This document shows positions 12,701 through 25,034 of a DNA stretch of 64,000 bases, piece by piece. The notes below the pieces were generated by a model. That model was not told where the DNA came from, made no database searches, and saw only the letters and a list, made by a program, of their open reading frames with translations. The stretch comes from Zonotrichia leucophrys gambelii (Eukaryota; Chordata; Aves; Passeriformes; Passerellidae), in the NCBI RefSeq assembly GCF_028769735.1, contig NC_088171.1, positions 97,095,412 through 97,159,411 on the forward strand, given 5' to 3'. How positions within the stretch are numbered: position 1 is the stretch's first letter; every line of letters begins with the position of its first letter. Both the position numbers and the translations under genes were made by a program.

Positions 12701-13373
12701 CAAACACCAGTGATACTGTTTTGCACATAGCTCTAACGTCAACATTAAAAAATGAAGTCACAGCTTGGGAAAAAAAAATCTGCTAAGCAAAGGAAACTTT
12801 AGAATGATAACAATTATCTTCAAATGAAAGCTACTTTTAGCACATTAAAATGGTAAATATGAACCACTGAATTTATGATATCAGATCTTACAAGTACAGA
12901 ATAATAACTGCGGTGAAATAAACAGTTTGGATATCTTATGTAGGGTAGGCATAAAACATATATCTCTTCAGCAAAAACACTTGGAGGTCTCTTTGGCAAA
13001 GCTATGCTGACCTAGAACAGATTGGGATCTGGCACTCATTTTACTCTGACACATAATCAGGAACACTGGACCTAATTGTCACCAACATTTGTGTATCAGA
13101 GCCATCTGAATAATAGGGAATAATAATCTTGTATGATCTACAAGAAATGAAAAAAATATTACACAGGCAAGAACTGAGAAAAATTTTAACACAAATATAA
13201 TGTTCATTGGGCAACTCAAAAAAGAGAAATATGTCACACAGATAGTGTAAGGAGATTTACAAGATGATGTACATGGTCATGTGCTTTACAAAATAAAAAT
13301 ATGTGATAATTTGATAGGTAGCATGGCTTTCTGCTTAAGTCCAATTTTGACTGAATAATATTTTTTGATCTAA

Positions 13374-13415
13374 TACATATTTTTGTGAAGAAAATACATA
13401 TTTTTGTGAAGAAAA
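13374..13415. repeat. Perfect tandem duplication of 21 bp
   Basis: TACATATTTTTGTGAAGAAA plus one further A is repeated back to back at 13374-13394 and 13395-13415 without a mismatch, so the duplication is recent compared with the surrounding intron. Confidence 0.9.
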
Positions 13416-13680
13416 ACTGTTTTTTCCTCAATATAACTCCTGGATGTGAGTTATTTAAGTTTGCAGACATTTAAAACTGAATATATAATTTACAAGATAT
13501 ATAATGAACACATGCAGGGTTTAGCACATTTAGAGGTATTTCAGGTACAAGTTTAGAAGTGATTTCACATTGAAATAACATCTTTGTTACAATAGTTTAT
13601 GCAAACATGTTGCGTAATATTATATAAACTCAAATCTTATTTATGATTATATATTTAATTGTCATCCACACAATTTTTTT

Positions 13681-14066
13681 TGTCATAGTCATCTTTTATG
13701 AAAAATCCTTTCCTTAGGATTTTTCCTCCTGAGAAGCTGAGAGGCCTCAGGAACAAAATGTAAACAATGGTTATCTGCTGCTGTGGAACTCAACAGGTGG
13801 ATCTGTGATTGGTCTGTGTTGGATGTTTGTAATTAATGGCCAATCACAGCCCAGCTGGCTCAGACAGAGAGTCCAAGACAGCTGCCTTTGTTATCATTCC
13901 TTCCTATTCTATTCTTAGCTAGCCTTCTGATGAAATCCTTTCTTCTATTCTTTTAGTATAATTTTAATGTAATATATATCATAAAATAATAAATCAAGCC
14001 TTCTGAAATATGGAGTCAAATCCTTGTCTCTTCCCTCAACCTGAGACCCCTGTGAACACAGTCACA
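13681..14066 (+). mobile_element. Solo LTR of an avian endogenous retrovirus (386 bp)
   Basis: The block starts TGTCATAGTC and ends CAGTCACA, giving TG and CA ends. It includes the phrases CTGAGAGGCCTCAGGAACAA and GGTTATCTGCTGCTGTGGAA, which I recall from a common songbird LTR family; the family name is not certain. Paired CCAAT motifs occur (ATTGG near 13809, CCAAT near 13841), and an AATAAA signal lies at 13988-13993, about 70 bases before the end. T-rich flanks (ATTTTTTT before, ATTTTTA after) could be the target-site duplication. No internal viral sequence is attached, so it is a solo LTR left by recombination. An 8-base hairpin (AAAAATCC and GGATTTTT, 13701-13724) lies near its start. 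It is inserted antisense to DOK6. Confidence 0.85.
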
Positions 14067-17000
14067 ATTTTTAAATGTTTTCAAGGTTTAAAAAGTCCTG
14101 ATAACAGGATTTTTGTATGACCTTATTGTATAAGATGTTTGGGGATATCTATAATGAGTGGTACACATATCAATGAGCTTCGTATTCAGTTTCTGTTAGT
14201 AAAACTCCCAACAATCCCCCACCTCCACCTCCAACTGTAACTATCTGGAAAAGTAGAAAGTCCTCTAAATAAATATGTCAGCAAAATGAAGTATTTTCAT
14301 TTCAGACAAAATGCTATGAACTAATTCTGAATAATTTTGTCCCAGAAAAAAATCTCTCGAAAAGTAACTCTGGGTTGATGGCTTTAGTGGCTACTTAAAG
14401 AAACAACAAATTTCAAAGAGTAGGTACATAAACTGTATCATCTTGGTTGAAGACCAATGCTTGGCTGCCAGATGAGAGCTGTCACAATAATTGCCAGATT
14501 TCAATGATTCCTTCCCAGGTAGGTGAAAACTGCAAGTGCTGTGCAAACAGTCAGACAGTGAGTCATGCTGCCTCAAAGTGTAAGGTAATTTACTCCTCTG
14601 AGGTCAGCAAAAACAGGGTTCAAAGCTGATTCTATCTATCACTTCAGGATGAAAAATAGCTTCAAGCAGCAGCTCAGAGGGTTTGGCGTTAGAGCTCCTA
14701 CTGACTAGGGGCTGCTTTCAGGGAGATAAGGGCATCATGACTCCCCTACTGTTGAGGCTGAATATTGCTTTACTGACAGTCTAAAGGTATAAACCCATTC
14801 TCTAGTTATTAGTCTATACTGCAGTGCTGTATGTTGGGACGATTTCATGCTGTGTGATGGCACTGAGGAGGCTTTATTAAACTATTTAACCATTTCCACA
14901 GCTGCAATGATATTGTCAATTTTTTTCTTGTCTAACCTCACTGGTGTAAAAAAATAAGACAAAGAAATGTCTTTCATAAAGATAATTTTTAAGGCCAAAG
15001 CAAATGTGCAAATACTGTATCACATAAAATTCACTGAGATCCATAACTATTAGGATAAATATTGACTTCCATCAAAAAGGCTCTACATAATTACATGGGC
15101 CACTGAAGAAATGCTCAGAGGTGAGGATTTGGTTTATGCTATAATGCTTGTGGACATGAGATATAGAGGGAGGTTGTCATCCTGTAAGGTCTGCAGAATT
15201 TGGCTGTTTTCTTTCAGAAGCAAGGATGACTTGGCAATAGGTGAGGACCAATGCCTTAACAACAAATTAACTTCTCTTTCTTGTCTAGTTAGGAAGGTTT
15301 TCTTTAACATCTTACATGGTTTTGAATATTTAAATAAAAAAAAATAGGCAAGCATCTTATATTCATAGTAATGATAGTATTCTATTTCTCTGCACATTTT
15401 CCCATTTGACAGTACCTATGCACTAGCATGTCATTCATGTCCCTGGCAAGATTCCTATTTACTGCAGCATAAGCAAAAAACAAGTCACACTACGAAGACA
15501 GAAGCTTAAATTGAATATGTTAAGAGGGATCTTGAGCTGTTCTCTACATTTCTTCAGGCATAAGACACCTTGGTGCTGGTCCAGTCCATGAGCATAAGAT
15601 GGAGAAGTTCTCTGCTTTGAAATGCTGGTCAGGGAATCAGGTACAAAATTATAAAAAAGCTCAAGAAAAATTCCTTTTCCTCATTCTTATACTGATGAAG
15701 AGAAGATCTATGGCCTAGAAGTTACAGGAATTTTGCAGCCATAGGCATTGTGAAGAGATCTTCTCATTGGTATCCTGGAGAGTCAAAATGACTAGCTCAT
15801 GAAAACCAGTATTTATTAGGAGTGAAGAATCACACACTGGTACAGATAATGTCTGGCATTTGCTGTCCATGACCCTGTTCCCAGACCTTCTCCCTGTTTA
15901 TTTGTTAAAATTGGGTTGTGTTAGTTGACACATGGTGACAAGAGAAAAACAAGACTCTCCAGAAACAGATTGACATTTAAACCAAAACACACGCTTGATC
16001 AGAGGCAAGTTTTTTTTATAAGAGGCATGAAAGGGATGAAAAACTGCTGAGTTATGTCTCAGAATTAAATACCTGCTCTGATGAATGGGGAGTAATGAGA
16101 CAGTTGACAAGACTGAATGAAACACATTTCCATTTCCTAACCCAGAGCAGGTTATCTTTTCCATCATAAAATGCCTGTGACATTAAATGTTTGGTGATGA
16201 TAGAACTTTCATCTCATAAAGAGAAGCCCTGCAAACCTGATGAGATGTCCTGGAACAGCATAACAATAACAGATAAAAATAAGTGGCCACAACCTGTCAA
16301 CAACCAATCATTTAAATTGATGTATTTACAACAATTATCATGAGAACTGGATTTTTAAAATTAAAAGGTTCAACACATGTAAACTGTCTCTGAAACAAAT
16401 TTTCAGCAACACCATTACTTGTGATTATTCCCAAAACTTGTCCACATATTAAAAGAAGAAACAGAAAGCACATTTGGATACCTGCATTCCTGGTTTGATG
16501 CCTTCAGCTCACAATCAAGAAACTAGGAAATCTGACAACCTCCCATTACAAACCATACAGCATACACAAACTTAATAAGAAAACCAAACCCCATCCCTAT
16601 TTTAGCAAAAAGACAGGCAAGTGTATGGAGACAGAGGTGCTACACTGGCTTGTGTGTATCAGTACTTAGGAAGAAAAGATTTTGTTATCTATTTATACAG
16701 ATGTGGGGAAAAGTGGCAAAATGAGGTAAAAATGAAAACTTGCTTCCTGCAGTTTTCACTAACTTCCATGGAAAAGATCCATACCCAGTAATGACAACTT
16801 TACAGAATTTCAGTACAGAAAAGAATAAGGCTGTTAGTTTAAATGCTTAATTAGTGAAATGAAAAAACAATGAGCAGTGTTGTAAGCCATGAGAAGAGAA
16901 TTTTTCTTGGAAACTGAAACCAAACAGCTGATAAAACTCCTATTTTAATTACATTTAATTCAGGAAACATAGAAAGTGGTATAGCTATAGCTAACTAGCC

Positions 17001-20000
17001 ATGTGTCTTTTTCAGGTTGAAAACACAGCTTTGCACAATTCTCAGCTAAATATTCAAGAGATGAAGTAGATGATTTACCCAAGTGCATGATAATAGTGAA
17101 TATAAGCCAGTGGCACCAATTCAGCTCATATCAAGCAGCTTTGAAAAATCCTGCACTGGCTCTATTAGGCTGAACAGAGTTTGGAGATAAAAAAAAGAAT
17201 TATTTCTGACTTTCTTGCTATCCTGACTGAGGATGAAAGCACAAGGAGGACAAGTGGTAGATAGAAGATGTGTGCTTAGAGACAATCAACACACCCAGGG
17301 TAGAACAAACAGCCTCTGAGGCAAAAAGCTGTGCCCCATCAGCACAGGCTGCTGGTTCCCTTCATTTCCTTGTGCTGGGCTGAGCACAGGGGAGCAGACA
17401 GGACACTGCTGGGAACACAACCACACCAGCCATGCTGTGTCACACTCACTACAACCAGCTCAGAGAAAACACCAATGGCACTGTATCTCTGCATGTAAAC
17501 TTGACCTACCAACAATAACATCAATAGTTTAGCCATTAAAGGGAGTAGTAGGAATCTTATAATTTTATCTTCACCCCGTTCTGATATTTATCATGTAAAT
17601 TCCAGAGTATGAAACTCTGGTTTCTCCCAAGTCTTTTATCTTTTATCTCTCTCCAAATCTGGTATTGTATGTTTTTTTCTTCCATGTAGTTTATAACAGA
17701 ATATTTCATCTGTTAAACTCAAGGAAATGAACCTTTCATTAAAATCATACCCCAAAAGGAAACTTCAAAGAATTTTGAAGGATAAACTATTATCCAGCAG
17801 CTAAACAGCCAACTTGCTTCTAGTGTTTAAACATAGAACTGCAAGGAGCTGCAGACTTCAGTTTTTGAAAAGATAAACTTTTTACTTTGGTGTAATCTTG
17901 CTAACTCTGCATTGGCAGGACATTTCTTTTGTTATTCATAGTTCTTACTTCTGTGAAATTTATCTTAGTTTCTTACAATGTATCATTTTGATCAAATAAA
18001 AAGTTGGCAGGATATAAAAATTCACCAAGATGAAAAGGCTTTTTATAACAAATAGAAAATGAAAGACATTCTAAGATTTTTGAACAATTTTTTTTGTCTC
18101 TACTGAATAATACTATGATTTTTAATCAGTTCTGCAGGGCTCAAATGCACTATAGAGTTATAAAGAGCATATTCTTATGGCTTGATTAAACTGAACATAC
18201 TGAGTAGGGTGTTCATTGTGCTTAAATTGACCTTACCAAGAAAATAAATAGGTCTGTACTAGCAACAGACCATATGCCATGTGCCACAAATGTTGTCACC
18301 ACAATTTTTTTGTTCGTTAGCAAAATAAGTTACAAGTGAAAGAAAATCTTATAGAAACATAAGGTTAATGTATTTGAGATCTTATGATGCCCTTTCTATA
18401 AAAATATATATTTTAAACTTCATAGCAACCAAACAAGAGTAAGGTCAACGTTATGTCAATTTAAACCAGCCCTTAATTATACATTTATGGGTTCCTATTT
18501 TATGTCATACAGTTTATAATGTGAAGGGAGGATCTTTTTTCCACTGACAGCAGAACACAATAAATTGCACTTGACATCCTTAGGCCTGGATTCTTTCCTT
18601 GCTGCAGCTGGCAAAGCTGGGATTATTAACATTCCCCCATTCTTCCTGTTTCACAGCCTATTTTCAAGTTTACATTGTTTCTGGTTTATAAAATATTTAA
18701 TGAACATGTTCTATTGAAGTGTCAATTTCAATAATTTCTTTGTTTTTTGTAAAAATATTTAATGAAAGAAAAACAAGTATAAGCTGGTCCTGCAAAGAAA
18801 TACTAAAGAGAACACATCTTTTTACCAAGGTATTTTTTTCTCAAGCATTCAGGGTTCCCCTCACCCCAAGTTGTCTCTAAAGGGGGTTTAACCATCCATG
18901 ATTTTGAGTAATAATTTGAGTGATTTGTCAGCATAAAAGTATTTCAATTTGTTTGAAATTACAAAAATGAACTGACAATCTTTTTGACTCTAACCATGAT
19001 AACATACTTAACACAAAATCAGATAGTCATAGCTAAAGCAGTCCAGATTTATTGGTGAAACAATTTATATCGAAAAAAAGCAATTTTCACAAAATTGATC
19101 TTTGACAAGTATTTCAATTTTCTCTTTGATCTAACGGTGCAAACCTTTCTTCTTCAGACAACCCAGTACCAGCTGAGAGCATCCATGGAGCTGGTTGTGC
19201 CAATTCTCCCAGTGCACACATTCAAGGAAAATTGCACTGCAGCTCTCATGGCACACTGCAGGTCCTTGAATCGTACAATACAGCAGAGAGATCAAATGAC
19301 TGTAGCATAACTGTAATGAGTCTCAGGCAAGATCAGAGTGAAGATTCCGGGTGTCACTTACGTAAAGCTGGGGGCAAAGCTTCATCACACTAATAGAGTG
19401 AGAAGCTATTGTCATCACATACTTATGAAGTCATTAAGCTAAGACATAAGAAGAGATTTATAGCTAAGAATCTGTGTAGTTTGCACTGAAGAACTTCCAT
19501 TTTTTGGGTTTTGGAGGGGAGAGGAGGCAATCAGCCAATATTTAATTGCTCTCCTTACACCATTTGGGCTTTTAGTTTTAAGTCAAGAGTACAGTGACTT
19601 CTGTGCTTTCTGGTCTGGCACAGAACAGCCCCATTGACAAGTGATCTCACTGAAGAACCATCTCCTGAGAGAAAGGGCACCGAAGTATTGGGCTTAAATG
19701 AAACCAGGAGGTCTGAATTTGACAGCGAAATATGCTTTGTTAATCGTATTTGGCTTCCCACCTTCCTCTATTTTTCATGGCTCATAATTGAAACAACCTC
19801 TTAACTCAGCAATGATTTATCAGAATGAATGGGAATATGTCAAGATACACTTTAGAGCTTGTCAGTAATGCTCGTGGTTAGAGGCAGCAATCAGTGTTGA
19901 GCAAAATGAAGTTCTTTTCTGGTTTCTGAGTAAGACATATCCCACTTCCAATAAGCCATTTTAAAATCAGCCTAGTGATGCACTACTCAGCACAGAAATT

Positions 20001-20693
20001 CAAAGCTCAAAAGGAAAGGATCAAATCTACTGCATAAGACTTGAGAAGACACGTAATACAGTCATTTTAAATAATGTAGCTCTTATGTAGTTTCTACTCA
20101 GTAAGTATCTTGTTCCAGGTGTCCTTTATTCATATCTCAAACTTTATAGGCTTCATTTACTAATGTGAAGGTCCTGATGCGATTCAGCGAAGGAAATGGG
20201 AATGTGGAAGGCTATAAAGCATTTCAGCTTTAGCTGCTGGTAGACACTTACTGAAAAATCACTGAGCGATCAGGTTTATATAACAGATATATTCTAACAT
20301 TCTGTGTTATTCACATTGCTCAGGCACCAAGATTAGATGGGGAAATGGATTCCGTACTCTATTGCTGGACATATGAACAAACAATGGAAATGCCAAAATG
20401 ACGAATGCTCTCCCATTCATTTTACATACTTTAATTTGCAGAAAGCTGCAGAAGCCTACATCAGAATTTCCTGCAGGATTAGCTTAAGGAAGGTTGAACA
20501 GGATGATTCAAACCCCTCTAAATATTTAGCAACTTGAATATTCTCTGATTATTTTTAGTCACATATCAGAGTTTCTACTTCAAAAAGGAAAACTGTGTAG
20601 ATGGGTTTTTTGTATGTGACTTTGTCTCCCTTTTATGCACAGCATCTTTTAACTGACCAGACTAAGACTACATGTTATCCTGCTTAAAACATA

Positions 20694-20823
20694 TTAAAAA
20701 AAAAAAAGAAAAAAGAAAAAAGAAAAAAGAAAAAAGAAAAAAGAAAAAAGAAAAAAGAAAAAAGAAAAAAGAAAAAAGAAAAAAGAAAAAAGAAAAAAAG
20801 AAAAAAGAAAAAAGAAAAAAGGG
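20694..20823 (+). repeat. Heptanucleotide purine microsatellite (GAAAAAA)n
   Basis: About 17 units of GAAAAAA run almost without interruption; one unit has an extra A. The plus strand is all purine and the minus strand all pyrimidine. Lysine/glutamate-rich and phenylalanine-rich frames across it are artefacts of the repeat. The purity suggests recent, probably polymorphic growth. Confidence 0.95.
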
Positions 20824-21749
20824 TGAGTTCTCACCTAAAAAGCCAAAAGACAATGTGCATTGCAGGCTTGCTTACCAAGGCCACAGAGGGACCACAGCTT
20901 CCTTGCATTTTGGTTTGCAAAACCAAAACCAGCCTTATGTTTCTGGCATCTTTATTGTTACATACAAAAGGTAATTGTATATTAACAGCAAAATTCCTTC
21001 AAACTTCATCAGGGTCATTTATTATTTCTGTCTGCTAATGAGTTTGGCATGTGCTTACAAGCTGAAGTCCTATCTGTTCAAAGATGATAGTTTTATTTCT
21101 CAAAATTCCTCACTACGTTTATGAATCTGACTCTTAGTGAGCTTCTTAATATTTTTCCATGTAATTTAATTACTTTGCTATGGGTTTACAACAAACTGTG
21201 GCAATAATTTTTGACAGAGCAAATAAAATTCATTATAAACAAATTGTGATAAGCAATACTGTGAAAAAAAATGTGGAAAAAAATGGGGGAAAAAACCCCC
21301 AACCCTTTAGTGTTCTCTTTTTGGAAGAAACAGGTAAGATGTTACTGGTGTAATTCTTATACAAATATGTGCTCTTTCACATAAGCACTCTCATGGAATG
21401 AGTAGCACTGCCTTTGTGGGTAGGTGTTCATTATTTAGAGTATGGATAGCAAAATCCAAGTCCAAAAAATGAGGACAAACCAGATCAAACACAACAGGAG
21501 TGACTGAAAGCATTTCTTAATTTTGAATTTCTTGGAAAAAGGCCAGGCTGTAATTAGATTTTCTGAACATAATTTCCTCAGGGATTTCAATAACTGCAAT
21601 ACAAAAAGCTAATTAATGTTTCAATACCAAAATTCTATTTGGCCTTATTTATATAATAATACACAAACTGAGTGTGTTTAACATTTGTATCATCCAAACT
21701 CTAAAGGGCAAGGACTAGAGTTCTTCAGATAGCTGAAAATTCAGTCTGC

Positions 21750-21858
21750 AATCTTTTTTTTTTTTTTTCATTTTAAACAAATTAAAAGTTCTAAATGGAA
21801 AATAAATAAAAAAACCAAACCAAACAAACAAACAACAACAAAAAAAAACTAAAAAAAG
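21750..21858. repeat. Poly-T run and A-rich low-complexity stretch
   Basis: A run of T near 21750-21768 is followed by A-rich sequence with CAAA/CAA units up to about 21858. It is simple sequence; no element body was recognised on either side. Confidence 0.6.
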
Positions 21859-22831
21859 ATTAATTCTCCTTAATATCTTTTGTTGTATAAGAACTCATGT
21901 GTTTTGTTTGTCAATTTTAAATATCCTGTGTAACACTGTTAAATTTTTTGGTAGGTATAAACAAGAAACACTAAATTACAAGTAAACATACAAGGTAATT
22001 TTTTACATGCCTATATGGCTGTATATATTTTTTCCTTTTTAATCAAGGTTTCAGTTAATAAGGTTACTCTTGGCTTCACATTTTTATCAATTTTTTGATG
22101 TGTATTAGCATAACATATCAATGAATGTTTATCTTCTGTTGGGCTCAAATTTTTTTTAGAGCTGTCAATTATTTATGAAAACATACAATTCATACATGCC
22201 ATACTCATGTATGCACAAAAATGGTGTAGAGGTCTATTTCCTCTGCTATTTAAATTTCTCTTTGAAAATAAATATTAAAGGACACTATCTAATTTCTAAA
22301 CTGTAATTAAAGGCAAACTTGGATTATCAATAGAAACTATCCCATCTCATTTGATGATATTTTGTGCAACCTGTGTTACTTTAGCTCTATTATACTATGT
22401 TTTAATTTCTACAGTTCTTTACATGTAAGTATTTTCATGGGCTAATGGAGCATAATAGACCCAACACTCATTTATTGAAGGCCCCTTTTTCATCTGAAAT
22501 GTAGTTTTTGAAAACCAAAAATCACAAAACCCACTACCTTCTTACTCCATAGCATATTCATTATCAGATCAACACACACTACTAATTAAGTTAAATTTGA
22601 CTGCTAAATAACTCCCAAAGAGACAATTTATCTAAGGTAGTATGAGCACATATTCATTTCTCCTTATACATCACCAGCTGCTATTAATTAAATTCCAGTC
22701 ACCTCAGCCTGCAAGTTTGAAGTAATTGGCACTGTGGAAGCCCTTGTACGTAGCAGTGAACCTGGCTACTCCTACTGACACTGACAGTCACCTGGATTCA
22801 GGTAGACATCACTCTGTTTATTTCACTTCAG

Positions 22832-23294
22832 AGTTTGTGAGATGGTCAGAAGTATGTGGGGAATTTTCAGACTTGTTTCCTGAGTGTTCAAAGCTTTGTT
22901 GTAGATGCCCATGAAGTGCAGAGCTGAGACCAGTGTCCCATTCTCTGAAGAGAACGTCTCCGCTCCGAAGGCGCGAGGCACCTTTGGAAGCTCGGAGGAG
23001 ATTCTGGCAGCAGCAGGTGATGCTTCCCTCTGCACCAGCTCCTCTCAGCTGGCTGCTCTGCGAAGGTGAGGGCTGAAGTGATGCTTACAATCTGCTTCCT
23101 TGCTGCCCACCTTCCACCCACATCTGCAGAGCTCCTGTGGGCTGATGCTTTGACAGCCCTGCAGTGCAAAGGCTGTTGGAATGACAAGGTGAGAGGAGGA
23201 AAAGGTGCGCTTTGCACCCGCTTCACTTTCTGCGCAAATTCATTGTTTTTAATTAGTAATTGCGGCAAATTCACTGATTTTAATTAGTAATTGC
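22832..23294 (+). other. Block with CpG cluster, plus-strand splice-like sites and tandem TAAT repeat
   Basis: On the plus strand, antisense to DOK6, a strong acceptor-like tract (TGTTTATTTCACTTCAG, ending 22831) is followed by a donor-like CGAAG-GTGAGG (exon end 23065). A second pair follows: a long pyrimidine tract ending CATCTGCAG (23129), then GACAAG-GTGAGA (exon end 23188). Between 22951 and 22996 lie six CpGs in 46 bases, unusual for this AT-rich intron. At 23234-23294 a 30-base unit with TTAATTAGTAATTGC is repeated in tandem. An ATG at 23081 opens a 68-codon frame with a hydrophobic start (MLTICFLAAHLPPTSAE). I recognise no gene. Possible readings are an antisense non-coding transcript, an intronic regulatory element, or chance. 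Confidence 0.3.
23234..23294. repeat. Tandem 30-bp unit with homeodomain-type motifs
   Basis: Copies at 23234-23263 and 23265-23294 differ at two of 30 positions, and each carries TTTTAATTAGTAATTGC. The TAATTA and TAATTG cores are classical homeodomain contact sites, so the duplication gives four TAAT-type sites at 31-base spacing. That any factor binds here is inference. Confidence 0.6.
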
Positions 23295-24916
23295 AGCAGA
23301 AGGTTCAAAGAGATTTTCATTACAGATAGTGAATGGTAGTCTTGCGTGGAAAAGTTTTGCAACCAGAGTCTTCTGGATGCACTTCCTTGCCCACTGGCAT
23401 GACTGAATATCAGTCTCTCCTGAAATTAACCACATTTTCTCAGGCTTCAGTCATCATAGTACATGTAGGAAAAATGAAAATCTTAAGTTCTGAAATATTT
23501 ATTAGCCCCACATTTCAGTGGAAATGTGAATAAAATCTGCATACTTCCAGAAAGAAAAATTCTTACATTTTTAATCAAACACTTCCAGTATGTTGAATCC
23601 TGCATAGCTTGGTGGTATAGATATATTATTGTTATTTTAAAGTTTTGCTTTCCTTTACTTTAAAGGCCATTTATAAGGAAGAAAAAAATTTGAGAGTGAA
23701 TATAACACATTTACTGTCTTGCTAATGAAGAAAAGACACATCAAGAACACAAGAAGAAGAAAACTAACATTTCTACAAATAAACTTCTTTTTTGCATTCT
23801 CATTGCGTCCATTAAGAATATCAGTAACATGATGAATATATGTAGGATGAGGTACAAGTATAACTTTTTTCACAAACAGCTTCTGAAATATTATTTTCTT
23901 TTTTTCCATTACAGGTATTTAAATGTAAGACTACAAACATGATTAAAAATTAACTTTGCTCTACGGAGAATGATGGGAAACAAATGCTTGTACCCTTTAA
24001 TGACTCATCCACTGAATGCACAGTTCACCTGCTGATTTTAATTTATGTGATAATTCACAAAACAAAGCATTTAATGTCCTTCATCTATACACTGAATTTC
24101 ACTTATTTTATTGAAAATATGTACTGTCTCCTTGCTTTGGGGACTCTTGTTGGTAAGCAGTTTCTAACCTCCTATCTAAATGTAAATTATTTATGCAAAC
24201 AGATTATTAAGAGAGAACTAAAACGAAATCCTTAAGGCCTTTAGAAATAATACAAAGCGATATGTTTACAAAAGGCTATTTTTAAAAGGTCTACATTTTA
24301 AATGTAACAATAATTTCATTTTCTTATAAGATAAAAATCAATTTCAGCTTAAGAGCAGTGAATCATCATCATCAAGTTATGCTAATTATAGCATTTGAAA
24401 GCTTTAGCAAATCTAAACATATGAAAGAAAACCATAGACAGAAGATGATTTGTTGAAGGTCTGTAAGTAAGTTGAGTCAACAGTTCACATATATGATTTG
24501 CCAAGCAAATTCACCAAGAATAGCTCTTCTTCCTAGAATTACTCTGTTTTAATCTTGCAACTCATATAGCCACTTTATGTAGATTTAATTTGGCACCCTG
24601 AGGTTGCCCAAATACTTGCCCCATCTCATTGGTAGAAAATACTAAAACAACCTGACATTCATTAGCTACTGAGAAGCCACATTGAGCCAAATTGTCTATC
24701 CAACTTTATGTGGTGATTCTAGAAATAATTTTCACCATTTGTTTACAAAATGACTAAAAGAAACCTATTTTATGTAAATTTGGGGATCCTGCTGAGGTTC
24801 CTGACAATTGATAAAATGAAATGGAGAGAAAATAACCAGTGCAAATAAAAAGCAATTTGCATGAATTCTGGTGAAATGGAAAGAAGCTAATGGAGATGGC
24901 ATTATAAGCAACTTGC

Positions 24917-25034
24917 CTTGTAAACTGTAGATTTCTCCAACGCTGTTCTGCCGGGTGATGTGATGCCAATATGCACTACGAGGAAGGGAGATCGACTTGG
25001 ATAAAGTCATTGGTTCAGACAGACTGGTCTGGAG
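24917..25034 (-). CDS. DOK6: DOK6 internal exon encoding the serine-rich segment after the PTB domain
   Basis: On the minus strand this 118-bp exon encodes 39 codons plus one base. The peptide starts LQTSLSEPMT, contains SLPRSAYWHHITRQNSVGE and ends EIYSLQ, matching the DOK6 tail directly after the PTB exon; DOK4 and DOK5 have a related but different stretch here. The region is a flexible, serine-rich tail rather than a folded domain. The acceptor is tttgctttggcttttag, next to 25034, in phase 0, as required by the exon at 45370-45508. The 5' splice site is odd: the exon ends ACAAG and the intron begins GCAAGT (24916-24911), a GC donor with otherwise ideal consensus. The leftover base gives phase 1, as expected for the Gln-Gly junction I recall in DOK6. 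The terminal exon (about 46 codons in mammals, from memory) was searched for at lower coordinates and not found. Confidence 0.95.

Larger units (their letters stand above)
1..24916 (-). other. DOK6: DOK6 intron following the exon at 24917-25034 (3' part outside window)
   Basis: This interval begins, in gene direction, with the GC splice donor at 24916 and runs out of the window, so the intron is at least 24.9 kb. It is AT-rich and carries no recognisable coding exon of DOK6 or another gene. Separate entries cover the LTR elements at 1137-1994 and 13681-14066, the duplicated segments at 2757-2900 and 3931-4083, the heptanucleotide repeat at 20694-20823 and the block at 22832-23294. Single-copy-looking stretches of higher GC lie at about 2000-2440, 11990-12160 and 17320-17480; I recognise no family in them. 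In 4084-13680 and 14067-20690 I see only AT-rich intron with small repeats. Sequences at 1-1136 and 23300-24916 show nothing I can name. Confidence 0.85.

Noticed and set aside
20668..20974. Lysine/glutamate-rich frame on one strand and phenylalanine-rich frame on the other
   Set aside because: Both are translations of the GAAAAAA heptamer array.
1..24900. Search for the terminal DOK6 exon and its 3' UTR
   Set aside because: No minus-strand segment fitting the expected serine-rich tail was seen; it probably lies beyond the window.
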